A stretch of 59,836 bases of DNA from Clostridium lacusfryxellense (GCF_018861735.1 NZ_JAHLEB010000028.1:1-59836); one strand, 5' to 3'. Shown: positions 47,429 to 56,233, counted from the first letter of the stretch. The notes: a model not told the origin generated them from the letters alone. Program-made: numbers and translations.

Positions 47429-49711
47429 TTATTTTTCATATAGTTTCTTGTTTGTATCATCTACAATCTGTGTGATTTCATCGTATGTTATGCTACCACC
47501 TCCAAAGCTTAGAATTCCACGTATAGGCATATATTTTAGCATAGCATTACCCATGTCATCACTTATTGCATCTGAATTTTCTTCATCTTTGCCTTTTGTC
47601 ATATCTTCCATGGATACTTTTACTATATCTATGAGTGATTTTAGCTCCTCTACGGCTTCTGGCCTTTCAAGCAAATCTCCAAAGGTAGTATTTACTGTTA
47701 ATTTAAATGGTAGTTTTTTCAAAGCTTCTACATGTATCGTATCTTTTAATATAATATCTCTTGATGACTTTCCAATAAGGATCTGATAATCTCCAGTTTC
47801 AACATACCAATCATGTATTTGTGTATTGTAATATGAAAAAGCACGTTTACTTAAACTAAATGTTACATTCTTAGTCTCTCCCTTATTCAAACTTATCTTT
47901 TCAAAACCACGCAATTCCTTCAAAGGTCTTATGATATTAGAATCTTTCGCCCCAACATATAATTGTACAATTTCTTTACCTTCTTTATCTCCAGTGTTTG
48001 TAATATCCACTGTAACTGTAAGAATATCTGAGTCCTTCATTTCTTTAGAACTTAACTTCAAATTGGAGTAATCAAATGTTGTATAGCTAAGGCCATAACC
48101 AAATGGGAATAATACGTCCATATCCTTTTTATCATAATATCTATAACCTACGAATACACCTTCCCTATATTCCGATTTGTCCCCTTCTCCACCATAATAC
48201 AGGTAAGATGGATTGTCTTGAAGCTTCCTTGGAAATGTCTCAGGTAATTTACCACTTGGGTTTACATCTCCAAAGAGTACGTCTACGCAAGCTTCACCAA
48301 CTGCCTGGCCTCCAAGATACGCTTCTAATATTCCTTTAACATCGTCTGCCCAAGGCATTTCAATTGGAGACCCATTATGAAGCACAACTACCGTATTTGG
48401 CTGTACTTTGGCAATTCTCTTAATCAGTTCATTTTGGCAATTAGGCATAGACATATGAATTCTGTCATATCCTTCAGATTCGAACGAATCCGGAAGTCCC
48501 GCAAATACAACTGCAACCTCTGCATTCTTTGCTACATCGCAAGCCCTATTAAGCATCTCTTCATTAATTATGTCCTGATTATCCTCATAACCCTGTGCAT
48601 ATATGATATCTGCTATACCCTCTGCAGCCGTAAGTGCACTTACTATTTTAAAAGAGTTAACATGAGAACTACCGCCACCCTGATATCTCGGACTGCCCGC
48701 AAATTTCCCAATTAATGCAATTTTGCCACCCTTCTTAAGAGGTAAAATGCCTTCATTTTTAAGAAGCACCATGCATTCCCCTTCAATCTTTCTGGCAAGA
48801 TCGTGATGCGCCTCCATATCCCACTCAGCATCCTCTTTTCGGTTTTTGGTATATCGATTTATTATATTTAAAATTCTCTCAACTGCCTGATCTACTATTT
48901 TCTCATCTAATCTTCCCTCTTTTACTGCCTGCACAATTCTGTTATCGTTTACGCCATTAGAACCAGGCATCTCAAGGTCAAGTCCTGCTTCTAAGCCTTT
49001 AACCCTGTCATTAACCGCTCCCCAGTCACTCATAACATAGCCTTCAAAGCCCCATTCCCCTCTTAATATATCTGTGAGATATTTTTTGTTTTCAGAGGCA
49101 AGTGTTCCATTTATCCCATTGTAAGAACACATTATTGTCCAAGGTTTTGCATTTTTTACTGCGCCTTCAAATGCTGCAAGATAGATTTCCCTAAGTGTCC
49201 TCTCATCAATTTCAGAGCTTGCACTCATTCTTCTGTGTTCTTGGTTATTAGCCAAAAAATGTTTCATGCTAGTCCCTACATTTTCGCTCTGTACACCTTT
49301 TATATGGTTTGTTGCCATTTCAGTTGCTAAATATGGGTCCTCAGAGAAATATTCAAAATTTCTACCACATAACGGAGATCGTTTTATATTAACGGCAGGC
49401 CCTAAAATTGTACTTACGTTCTCATGCTGGCACTCCTCTCCTAGAGCTTTTCCCATATCATAAATAAGTTCCCTGTCAAAAGACGCAGCAATGGCACAAG
49501 CCGCCGGAAAACATATTGCCTTAATACTATCATTAATACCTAAATTATCTTGGCTTTGGTCTTGTTTACGTAGGCCATGAGGACCGTCACTTAGCATAAC
49601 TTCAGGAACCCCCAACCTCTCTATAGCCTTTGTATGCCAAAAATCACTACCTGAACATAAACCTGCTTTCTCCTCAAGAGTCATTTCTAAAATAATTTCT
49701 TTTACATTCAT
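47429..49711 (-). CDS. Glycoside hydrolase family 3 beta-glycosidase
   Basis: The 760-residue protein has the three GH3 domains: TIM-barrel (about 1-300) with nucleophile D229 in VMSDWGAV, an alpha/beta sandwich (about 320-540) and a fibronectin-III-like domain (about 580-650), plus an unusual C-terminal extension of about 100 residues. [11 protein letters not shown] is the conserved substrate loop. It probably removes terminal beta-glucose (or xylose) from oligosaccharides; there is no signal peptide. The start at 49711 follows GAGGAGGG. It is the first gene of the long minus-strand operon. The extension resembles the tail of clostridial GH3 proteins that carry extra PA14-free C-termini, but I cannot name it. 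Confidence 0.9.
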   Translation of the reverse strand: MNVKEIILEMTLEEKAGLCSGSDFWHTKAIERLGVPEVMLSDGPHGLRKQDQSQDNLGINDSIKAICFPAACAIAASFDRELIYDMGKALGEECQHENVSTILGPAVNIKRSPLCGRNFEYFSEDPYLATEMATNHIKGVQSENVGTSMKHFLANNQEHRRMSASSEIDERTLREIYLAAFEGAVKNAKPWTIMCSYNGINGTLASENKKYLTDILRGEWGFEGYVMSDWGAVNDRVKGLEAGLDLEMPGSNGVNDNRIVQAVKEGRLDEKIVDQAVERILNIINRYTKNRKEDAEWDMEAHHDLARKIEGECMVLLKNEGILPLKKGGKIALIGKFAGSPRYQGGGSSHVNSFKIVSALTAAEGIADIIYAQGYEDNQDIINEEMLNRACDVAKNAEVAVVFAGLPDSFESEGYDRIHMSMPNCQNELIKRIAKVQPNTVVVLHNGSPIEMPWADDVKGILEAYLGGQAVGEACVDVLFGDVNPSGKLPETFPRKLQDNPSYLYYGGEGDKSEYREGVFVGYRYYDKKDMDVLFPFGYGLSYTTFDYSNLKLSSKEMKDSDILTVTVDITNTGDKEGKEIVQLYVGAKDSNIIRPLKELRGFEKISLNKGETKNVTFSLSKRAFSYYNTQIHDWYVETGDYQILIGKSSRDIILKDTIHVEALKKLPFKLTVNTTFGDLLERPEAVEELKSLIDIVKVSMEDMTKGKDEENSDAISDDMGNAMLKYMPIRGILSFGGGSITYDEITQIVDDTNKKLYEK

Positions 49712-50022
49712 ATTGTCCCTCCTCATATATTTGCACTTGAAAATTCTCTTTATCCCAATATTCTATTAATTTAATATCTCTATATAGAATAATTTCTACA
49801 TTATTTTTTAAATTCCTTCTATTAATTTCAAGTTATTATAATATCATATATTATATTAGGCCTAAAAATTTTTTCTTATAAAAGGGATTAATATCCTTTA
49901 CTACATTTTTAGACTAATCTAAAATAAACCAATAAGTTCTTTTCTTAAAAGTCTGTCTATGCAGTATTTAAAATGGTACACTATATTAACGTTGATAAAT
50001 CAATTTATAAAGGAGGAATATT
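49712..50022. other. Divergent intergenic region between the glycosidase operon and a small membrane protein gene
   Basis: About 310 AT-rich bases. It must contain the promoter of the glycosidase operon on the minus strand. I see several TATATT-like stretches but no clear -35/-10 pair, no cre match and no RNA structure. Confidence 0.4.
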
Positions 50023-50409
50023 ATGCTACCATTAAAGAAATCCAATCGCTGGATTTGGGTTTTTATAATTTATACGACTATAATATTTACGGGTTTGCTT
50101 ACAACTAGATTTATACTTGGTAGCGAAATCTTTGTTAAATATATCCTTAGCCTACTTCTAATATCCGCGGTATCCGCTTTAATTCCTTGTATAGGAGGTT
50201 TTCTAGGTAAACGAGTATTCTTTATAATTTATACGTTCTGCACCATAGTAGGTATACTTTACATGTTTTATGTGGTATTAGGAAATACTGCCCCAGGATG
50301 GGGTGATTTGACTAGCATTGTAGGTTTACTATTCATGGCTAGTGTTGGAGCCGCTTCAGGAATAGTTGTAGAAGTAATTCTTTACATTGTTAAAAGAAAA
50401 CAAAATTAA
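50023..50409 (+). CDS. Small four-helix membrane protein of unknown function
   Basis: The 128-residue protein has four predicted membrane helices (about 12-32, 38-60, 67-88 and 98-120) and a short basic C-terminus. AAAGGAGG lies before the start, and the codon use is normal for the region, so it is very likely a real gene. I do not recognise the family. Confidence 0.7.
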   Translation: MLPLKKSNRWIWVFIIYTTIIFTGLLTTRFILGSEIFVKYILSLLLISAVSALIPCIGGFLGKRVFFIIYTFCTIVGILYMFYVVLGNTAPGWGDLTSIVGLLFMASVGAASGIVVEVILYIVKRKQN

Positions 50410-50427
50410 GTAACTATATAACATTTG

Positions 50428-50475
50428 TGAAGTGTAGGTATACATAACTAATTTTTATAATATACCTACACTTCA
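50428..50475. terminator. Long inverted repeat between the small membrane protein gene and the rrf2-like gene
   Basis: TGAAGTGTAGGTATA and its exact complement form a 15-bp stem around an 18-base loop. It lies between convergent genes and overlaps the last codons of the rrf2-like gene. There is no strong T run on either strand, so termination by it alone is uncertain. Confidence 0.55.
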
Positions 50476-50879
50476 CCATCTATTAGTTGTTTGAAATTTA
50501 TATTTTCTAGTTCTGCATTTAAATTCTTTTGTATTTTTGTCATAGCTCTATGCACAATACAAACACCACTTATATTTAAATTACAAAAGCTTGGCTGAAT
50601 TACACATCTATTAACACATATTGGACCGTCTATAGCTTCTATAACATCTTTTAAGCTTATTTGCTCAGGCAATTTATTTATAGCATATCCGCCCTTTACT
50701 CCCCTGTAAGATTTTATGATATCTGCTTGTATAAGCTTTCTTAAAAGTTTTAAAAGAAATCTTTGGGGTATACCCTCTTTTTCTGAAATTACTTTTGATT
50801 CTACCTTTTCACCATAACCTAATTTACATAAGTAAACTACTACTCTAAGACCATAATCTGCTTCTTGCGTTATTTTCAT
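50466..50879 (-). CDS. Rrf2-family transcriptional regulator
   Basis: The 137-residue protein has an Rrf2 winged helix (MKITQEADYGLRVVVYLCK; KVESKVISEKEGIPQRFLLKLLRKL) and a C-terminal part with three cysteines (C103, C108 in CVNRC and C115 in FCNL), the region that in IscR/RsrR/NsrR-type members holds an iron-sulfur cluster. It is thus a likely sensor of oxygen, NO or cluster status. Two GTATAC half-sites 13 bp apart sit between its own promoter and start, and three more at the same spacing lie at the promoter of the fused dehydrogenase, so it probably represses both. Its position just after the flavodiiron gene fits. Confidence 0.9.
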   Translation of the reverse strand: MKITQEADYGLRVVVYLCKLGYGEKVESKVISEKEGIPQRFLLKLLRKLIQADIIKSYRGVKGGYAINKLPEQISLKDVIEAIDGPICVNRCVIQPSFCNLNISGVCIVHRAMTKIQKNLNAELENINFKQLIDGEV

Positions 50880-50900
50880 ATTATATTTATTCTCCCTAAG

Positions 50901-50919
50901 GTATACTCATTTGGTATAC
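50901..50919. promoter_or_regulatory. Putative Rrf2 operator at the rrf2 promoter (two half-sites)
   Basis: GTATAC at 50901-50906 and again at 50914-50919 are exactly 13 bp apart and lie just downstream of the -10 element. The same 13-bp periodicity is found at 54417-54448. Binding here would block the regulator's own transcription. Confidence 0.65.
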
Positions 50920-50923
50920 TTTT

Positions 50924-50952
50924 ACTTTAAGATCTTTAAGCTGTTTTGTCAA
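50924..50952 (-). promoter_or_regulatory. Promoter of the rrf2-like gene
   Basis: On the minus strand, TTGACA (50947-50952), a 17-base spacer and TAAAGT (50924-50929) give a perfect -35 with a fair -10. The tandem GTATAC half-sites follow at once. Confidence 0.7.
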
Positions 50953-51068
50953 TACTTTTATGTTACTTACCATTATTTACAAATTCAACAAAATGGCTGC
51001 CTCAATCTACTTTATGATTTGAGACAGCCATTTACTTTTGTATTATATATATTTATGTTTCTTTAAAA

Positions 51069-52268
51069 TTACTTCATTGATTCAATAATGCTATCCGCAA
51101 GTGACTCCATTAAATCAACATCATCTTCCTTCATAGTTGAGTTCAATGATACCTCATTTTCTAAAATAGTCATTTCTTTCATCTCATCCAATAGTTCACG
51201 CATCAATTTTCCAGATTGAGGAGCCCATGAGCCATTTTCTATAAGAGCGAAAGTTCGTTTTTGCAGATTTAATGATTTCATATCAGTTATATATGCATGC
51301 ATTGGTGGATAAATCTTTAAGTTATATGTTACACTAGCAAGTACCACATGACTATATTTAAATGTCTCAGAAATCAAATAAGAAACATGAGTTTTTGAAA
51401 CATCATACATTACAACATTGGTCATTCCCTTTTCCACAAGCCTTGTTGCTAGATCGCTTGCAGCGGCCTCTGTATTTCCGTACATTGTTCCATAAACTAT
51501 CATTACTCCATTTTCTTCAGGTTCATATCTACTCCACTTGTCGTATTTTTCAAGCAAATACCCTAAATCATTACGCCAAACTGGTCCATGTAGAGGACAG
51601 ATAATCTTTATGTCTATAGTGCCAGCCTTCCTCAAAAGATCTTGAACATGCGGACCATACTTGCCTACGATATTTGTATAATACCTTCTGGCATCATCAA
51701 TCCAATCACGATCAAAGTTCATCTCATCATTAAAGAGTTTTCCGTCCAGCGATCCAAAAGAACCGAAAGCATCAGCAGCAAATAATACACCATTGTAAGT
51801 ATCAAAAGTAACCATAGCTTCTGGCCAATGTACCATTGGAGCAGCTACAAATGCTACGAGATGTTTACCGAAAGACATTGTATCTCCTTCTTTAACTTCC
51901 TCTATTTTGCCATCAATAGCGAAACCGAACTGATGCATGAACAATGCAGCTTTTTGGGTGCATACGATTTTCACATCAGGATAACGTAGAATAATCTCTT
52001 CAATGCATGCTGCATGATCTGGCTCCATATGGTTGATAACCATATAATCTAAATGTTTGCCTTTTAATATTGATTGAATATTTTCAATGAACTGACGGCA
52101 AATTGACCAGTCTACTGTATCAAAAAGTACTGTTTTCTCGTCCATTAACAAATATGAGTTATAAGAAACTCCTCTTGGAATTGGGTGGATGTTTTCGAAA
52201 AGGGCAAGGCGGCGATCGTTGCCACCAACCCAATAAAGATCCTCAGTTATATTTCTAACACAATACAT
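51069..52268 (-). CDS. Flavodiiron protein (rubredoxin:oxygen/NO oxidoreductase)
   Basis: The 399-residue protein has a metallo-beta-lactamase-like diiron domain with all six ligands (H80, E82, D84 in HMEPDH; H147; D166; H227) at the positions known from Moorella FprA, and a C-terminal flavodoxin domain (YGTMYGNTEAAA, about 255-399). Class A flavodiiron proteins reduce O2 to water or NO to N2O with electrons from rubredoxin. The gene lies 56 bases after the fused dehydrogenase whose last domain is a rubredoxin, which makes that protein a direct candidate donor. AAAGGAGG precedes the start. Confidence 0.95.
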   Translation of the reverse strand: MYCVRNITEDLYWVGGNDRRLALFENIHPIPRGVSYNSYLLMDEKTVLFDTVDWSICRQFIENIQSILKGKHLDYMVINHMEPDHAACIEEIILRYPDVKIVCTQKAALFMHQFGFAIDGKIEEVKEGDTMSFGKHLVAFVAAPMVHWPEAMVTFDTYNGVLFAADAFGSFGSLDGKLFNDEMNFDRDWIDDARRYYTNIVGKYGPHVQDLLRKAGTIDIKIICPLHGPVWRNDLGYLLEKYDKWSRYEPEENGVMIVYGTMYGNTEAAASDLATRLVEKGMTNVVMYDVSKTHVSYLISETFKYSHVVLASVTYNLKIYPPMHAYITDMKSLNLQKRTFALIENGSWAPQSGKLMRELLDEMKEMTILENEVSLNSTMKEDDVDLMESLADSIIESMK

Positions 52269-52324
52269 ATATATAATCCTCCTTTATACTAAAAACAAGT
52301 TATTATATTTAATTATTATAAAAA

Positions 52325-54232
52325 TTAGACTTCTATAAACATATCTTTTTCTTCACAACAAGCAGGGCAAGTCCACTCCTCAGGTATGTTTTCAAATAGA
52401 GTTCCGGGATTTACTTCACCTTCTGGATCACCCATACCAGGATCGTATTCATAACCACATCCGTTACATACATAATGTTTCCAAGTTGGAACTATTTTCT
52501 TAGGAGCAGCTGACTTCATCTTCACCATTGGTGGAGCGTCTTTCTTTGCCTCCCCATTATCTAAGGCCTCAGTGAGTAATGGTAATATCTCCATTAAATC
52601 TCCAACGATACCGTAATCTGAGTTCTTGAAAATTTTAGCTTTTGGATCTATATTTATAGCAACTATTGTAGCCGCATCCTTTATGCCCTTTAAATGTTGT
52701 CCTGCACCTGAAATACCACAAGCAATATAAAGATTTCCTTTAAATTTTTGACCAGACATACCAACATAACGGTTGAGTGGTAAATATTTAAGTGTTTCAG
52801 CTACTGGACGCGAAGACCCTATAGCTGCACCAGCTTGAATTGCTAAATCTTCTATAAGTTGCATATTTTCCTTTTCGCCTATACCTAGTCCTACGCTGAC
52901 AACTCTTTCAGCCTTAGTTATAGGAGTATCCATTGGGATTCCAACTGTAAAATCATATTTATCTGCCTTAAGAGCTTCCACAAGTGCATATACTTTTTCA
53001 CTTGCAGTTCCTTCCTTGAAAATCACTTTCTTACGATAACCTGTAGCAGGTCCACGTTTAGTAGATTTCCCTGTAGTCTCATTTTTAGGCATCTTTCCTA
53101 TGATATGAGCAGCAATAACTACACGATGAATTTCATTAGTTCCTTCATATATTGTACAAATCTTAGCATCTCTGTATGCTCTTTCAACTTCCATACCTTT
53201 TAAATAGCCGTTTCCACCAAATATTTGAAGAGCGTCATTTACAATCTCAAGACAAACGTCAGAAGTGTATTGTTTAGCCATAGCAGCTTCCATACTGTAA
53301 CTCTCATGATTCTGTTTTAGCTCTGCTGCACTGTAAATAAGTAATCTAGATGCTCTAAGTTTTGTCGCCATATCTGCCAACTTAAAAGAGATAATCTGTT
53401 GCTGACATATAGGTTTTCCAAATTGAACTCTTTCTTTTGAATACTCTAAAGCATTTTCATAAGCGCCTTGAGCTATTCCTAGAGCCTGAGCTGCAATTCC
53501 AATACGACCGCCATCCAAAGTTGACATAGCAATCTTGAACCCTTCATTCTCATTCCCTAATAGATTTTCCTTAGGGACTTTCACGTCATTAAACACTAGT
53601 TCTGCAGTTGCAGATGATCTAATACCCATCTTATCGTAATGTTGTCCAAAGCTAAAGCCTTCTGTATCTTTTTCCACAATAAATGCACTTATACCACGAA
53701 TACCTATGTCCGGCGTAGTAACAGCGAAAACGATGTAAATATCAGCCTTACCAGCATTTGTAATGAATATTTTTTCACCATTCATGATGTAATTATCACC
53801 ATCGAGCACTGCAGTGGTTTCCGTACCACCAGCATCACTACCAGCATTCTCCTCGGTAAGTCCGAATGCACCTATTTTCTCTCCTTTTGCTAGAGGAACT
53901 AAGTATTTTTGTTTCTGCTCTTCTGTTCCATAGGCATAAATTGGATATGAACCCAAAGATGTATGAGCGGAAAGAATTACGCCTGTTCCACCATCCACTC
54001 TTGATAATTCCTCAACAGCGATTGCATAACTCATTACGTCAAGACCTGCTCCGCCATACTCTTTTGGATATGGAATACCCATCATTCCCATTTCACCTAG
54101 CTTCTTAATTGCTTCCTCTGGGAATTTATTTTCTTGATCTAACATAAATGCAATAGGTTTAACTTCCTCTTCTGCAAACGTTCTGATCTTATTCCTCAAA
54201 TCTTCATGATGCTCATTAGTCTTAAAAAACAT
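52325..54232 (-). CDS. Acyl-CoA dehydrogenase fused to an EtfA-type FAD domain and a rubredoxin
   Basis: The 635-residue protein has three parts. Residues 1-378 are a complete short-chain acyl-CoA dehydrogenase with catalytic base E363 (YEGTNEIHR) and FAD motifs (FGLTEENAGSD; ITNAGKADIY). Residues about 400-575 match the C-terminal FAD domain of EtfA (VGMSGQKFKGN, ACGISGAGQHLKG, GIVGD) but lack the EtfA N-terminal domain and any EtfB. Residues about 584-635 are a rubredoxin with iron ligands C589, C592, C622 and C625, plus an extra C626. Electrons could pass from acyl-CoA through two FADs to the rubredoxin inside one chain, then to the flavodiiron protein encoded next. GGGAGG precedes the start. 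Confidence 0.95.
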   Translation of the reverse strand: MFFKTNEHHEDLRNKIRTFAEEEVKPIAFMLDQENKFPEEAIKKLGEMGMMGIPYPKEYGGAGLDVMSYAIAVEELSRVDGGTGVILSAHTSLGSYPIYAYGTEEQKQKYLVPLAKGEKIGAFGLTEENAGSDAGGTETTAVLDGDNYIMNGEKIFITNAGKADIYIVFAVTTPDIGIRGISAFIVEKDTEGFSFGQHYDKMGIRSSATAELVFNDVKVPKENLLGNENEGFKIAMSTLDGGRIGIAAQALGIAQGAYENALEYSKERVQFGKPICQQQIISFKLADMATKLRASRLLIYSAAELKQNHESYSMEAAMAKQYTSDVCLEIVNDALQIFGGNGYLKGMEVERAYRDAKICTIYEGTNEIHRVVIAAHIIGKMPKNETTGKSTKRGPATGYRKKVIFKEGTASEKVYALVEALKADKYDFTVGIPMDTPITKAERVVSVGLGIGEKENMQLIEDLAIQAGAAIGSSRPVAETLKYLPLNRYVGMSGQKFKGNLYIACGISGAGQHLKGIKDAATIVAINIDPKAKIFKNSDYGIVGDLMEILPLLTEALDNGEAKKDAPPMVKMKSAAPKKIVPTWKHYVCNGCGYEYDPGMGDPEGEVNPGTLFENIPEEWTCPACCEEKDMFIEV

Positions 54233-54254
54233 AAATATACCTCCCTTTAATTAG

Positions 54255-54433
54255 ATACGGTTTCATGAATGTCGCTGCATTAAATCTCTGTAAAACCATA
54301 ACATTAGCTTCAGCAAGCAAAACTCAAACTACTTATAGAATGTTTTGCATCTTTAAAATTCATGTAAACGTTATGTTTAACTTTATCAATCATACTTGTA
54401 AACATCTTCCTTAAATGTATACCTAAACCGTAT
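54255..54433 (-). other. Long 5' leader of the fused dehydrogenase mRNA with end-pairing arms
   Basis: The proposed transcription start (about 54433) is some 200 bases before the start codon, an unusually long leader. On the minus strand its first bases ATACGGTTT are exactly complementary to AAACCGTAT 20-30 bases before the start codon (54255-54263). I see no known riboswitch in it, and the pairing could be chance. Confidence 0.35.
54362..54376. promoter_or_regulatory. Candidate cre site in the leader of the fused dehydrogenase gene
   Basis: ATGTAAACGTTATGT fits WTGNAANCGNWNNCW at all but one fixed position. It lies downstream of the proposed promoter, where CcpA can act as a roadblock. Confidence 0.4.
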
Positions 54434-54448
54434 AGATTCATTGTATAC
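54417..54448. promoter_or_regulatory. Putative Rrf2 operator at the fused dehydrogenase promoter (three half-sites)
   Basis: GTATAC at 54417, GTATAG at 54430 and GTATAC at 54443 recur every 13 bp, matching the pair before the rrf2-like gene. The third copy overlaps the -10 element. Confidence 0.65.
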
Positions 54449-54468
54449 CTAAGGAATAGACATTACAA
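54440..54468 (-). promoter_or_regulatory. Candidate promoter of the fused dehydrogenase/flavodiiron operon
   Basis: On the minus strand, TTGTAA (54463-54468), a 17-base spacer and TACAAT (54440-54445) form a plausible vegetative promoter. A GTATAC half-site overlaps the -10. Confidence 0.55.
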
Positions 54469-54613
54469 CCCTAATCCAAACTTTTTTTGTAATTAATAGT
54501 GTTGTTACTTATACCATATGCTTCGCACATTCCTTATATCCCAAACTACTGCCATATTATAATTATTTGATAAGTATCTAGTAGTTAAAGTATAACTTGC
54601 ACCTTGAATATCC

Positions 54614-54650
54614 AAAAAAAAATGAAAACCCCTAAATAAGGGTTTTCATT
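54614..54650 (-). terminator. Terminator of the isomerase/SDR operon
   Basis: On the minus strand, AATGAAAACCC and GGGTTTTCATT pair around an eight-base loop and are followed by seven T. It lies 11 bases after the isomerase stop. Confidence 0.9.
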
Positions 54651-54661
54651 ACTAAAGTATA

Positions 54662-55303
54662 TTATTTTTCTAATATATTTTTAATTGCTTCTTTCATTTC
54701 ATCACATTTACAATTAGCAAAGAAATATTCTTTGAATTTTTCTCCGCCTATAGCGCCCTTTAAAAGATCCTGATCTATATCTTTTAAAATTGTTGCCATA
54801 TCTTTATATGTTACTTTTTTAACTTCATCTAATATCTTTTTATTTCTTTGTTCTGGAATAACTCTGTCCTTTGGATACCCTTGACCACTTTCACCTTGGA
54901 ATAACTGTTCAAATATATATCCCAAATTTAATTCTGCTCCCCATCCAAATCCTTTTGCGAAAGGCAGTGCTATTGCATTTCCATCATTAACTTGTGCAAA
55001 CATAAAAGCATCTGAAGGATCTTGTGCATGACCGCATATTACTCCAGGGAATGAATTACATGCAAGCATTGCCCCTTCTCCAGTACCACATCCAGTTATT
55101 ACATAATCAGCTGCTCCTGAATTTAATAAAATAGCCGCTAAAATACCATTTTGAACATATGTTAGTTGTGCTTTATCGTCTGCACTATACATTCCATAAT
55201 TAAATACTTCATGACCTTTTGGCTCTACCACTTTTTTTAATGCTTCGTATATTATTCCATTTTTTCCTGCTTGACTGTTTTCGTTAATTAATGCTATTTT
55301 CAT
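54662..55303 (-). CDS. RpiB/LacA/LacB-family sugar isomerase, DhuI-like
   Basis: The 213-residue protein has the RpiB fold marks (N-terminal NENSQAGKNGIIYEAL, then ITGCGTGEGAMLACN) and a C-terminal extension beyond the 150 residues of ribose-5-phosphate isomerase B. In streptococci, RpiB-like proteins of this length (DhuI) isomerise 4-deoxy-5-hexosulose uronate made from unsaturated uronic acids, and act with an SDR (DhuD). An SDR gene lies directly upstream here and a LacI gene before that, matching this context. Ribose- or galactose-phosphate isomerase activity is less likely because no pentose or lactose gene is nearby. Confidence 0.8.
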   Translation of the reverse strand: MKIALINENSQAGKNGIIYEALKKVVEPKGHEVFNYGMYSADDKAQLTYVQNGILAAILLNSGAADYVITGCGTGEGAMLACNSFPGVICGHAQDPSDAFMFAQVNDGNAIALPFAKGFGWGAELNLGYIFEQLFQGESGQGYPKDRVIPEQRNKKILDEVKKVTYKDMATILKDIDQDLLKGAIGGEKFKEYFFANCKCDEMKEAIKNILEK

Positions 55304-55341
55304 TTTATATTCCCCCTATTATTGATAGTGTAAATACTATC

Positions 55342-56130
55342 TTATTCTGGTTGTTTTCCAAGAGTAGCTAATATTCCACCATCTACATATAACACATGAC
55401 CATTTACAAAATCTGATGCATCAGATGCTAAAAAGACAGCTGGTCCTACTAAATCTTCTGGTGTTCCCCAACGTGCAGCTGGAGTTTTTCCTATAATAAA
55501 ATTATTAAATGGATGTCCTTCTACTCTAAGTGGTGCAGTTTGAGGTGTTGCTATATATCCAGGTCCTATTCCATTACATTGAATATTGTATTCGCCATAT
55601 TCAGCTGCAATATTCTTTGTTAGCATCTTAAGTCCACCTTTTGCGGCTGCATAAGCTGAAACTGTTTCACGTCCAAGCTCACTCATCATAGAACATATAT
55701 TTATTATTTTACCATGTCCCTTTTTAATCATTGAAGGTAATACAGCTTTAGCTACTATAAATGGTGCATTTAAATCTACATCTATAACTTTTCTAAAATC
55801 TTCAGCTTTCATGTCAATCATTGCCACACGCTTAATTATTCCAGCATTATTTACAAGAATATCAATTACTCCAACTTCTTTTTCTATTTTTGCAACTAAT
55901 TCATATACCTTATCTTCATCTGTAACATCACATATATATCCAAAAGCTTTAATACCCTCTTCTTCATAAGCTTTTATTCCCTTATCCACAAGATCTTGGT
56001 TAATGTCATTAAACACTATTGTTGCTCCTGCCTCTGCATAAGACTTTGCAATAGCAAAACCAATACCATATGATGCACCAGTAACTAATGCAACCTTACC
56101 TTCTAATGAAAATTTCTTAATTATATTCAT
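55342..56130 (-). CDS. Short-chain dehydrogenase/reductase, KduD/DhuD-like
   Basis: The 262-residue protein is a classical SDR: cofactor motif TGASYGIG near the start, NNAG in the middle and the active-site pair YAAAKGG. The glucosyl/gluconate subfamily that includes gluconate 5-dehydrogenase and 2-keto-3-deoxygluconate-forming KduD/DhuD shares this length and the C-terminal DGGILATLG. Paired with a DhuI-like isomerase it probably reduces the diketo-uronate to 2-keto-3-deoxygluconate. It is followed by the isomerase gene 38 bases later. Confidence 0.85.
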   Translation of the reverse strand: MNIIKKFSLEGKVALVTGASYGIGFAIAKSYAEAGATIVFNDINQDLVDKGIKAYEEEGIKAFGYICDVTDEDKVYELVAKIEKEVGVIDILVNNAGIIKRVAMIDMKAEDFRKVIDVDLNAPFIVAKAVLPSMIKKGHGKIINICSMMSELGRETVSAYAAAKGGLKMLTKNIAAEYGEYNIQCNGIGPGYIATPQTAPLRVEGHPFNNFIIGKTPAARWGTPEDLVGPAVFLASDASDFVNGHVLYVDGGILATLGKQPE

Positions 56131-56218
56131 GAAATATTCCTCCTTAAAATTATAATATTTATTTATATCAAAGAAATATATATTATTATATGTTTCTTTA
56201 ATTCTTTAATTATTTTTA

Positions 56219-56233
56219 ATGAAATCGTAGTAT
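56219..56233. promoter_or_regulatory. Candidate cre site before the SDR/isomerase operon
   Basis: ATGAAATCGTAGTAT fits the CcpA-site consensus with one mismatch, about 90 bases before the SDR start. In AT-rich DNA single matches of this quality arise by chance, so support is weak. Confidence 0.35.

Noticed and set aside
50428-50475. The 15-bp inverted repeat as an Rrf2 operator, since it contains GTATAC.
   Set aside because: It has only one GTATAC, lacks the 13-bp phasing seen at the two promoters, and lies between convergent gene ends, so a transcript-end hairpin is more likely.
52325-52500. A separate rubredoxin gene at the end of the acyl-CoA dehydrogenase frame.
   Set aside because: The frame is continuous through the dehydrogenase, EtfA-like and rubredoxin parts, with no stop, start codon or ribosome site between them, so it is a true fusion.
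54233-54661. A known riboswitch or T-box before the fused dehydrogenase gene.
   Set aside because: I could not match the leader to any familiar riboswitch or T-box core; only end-pairing arms and a cre-like site were visible.
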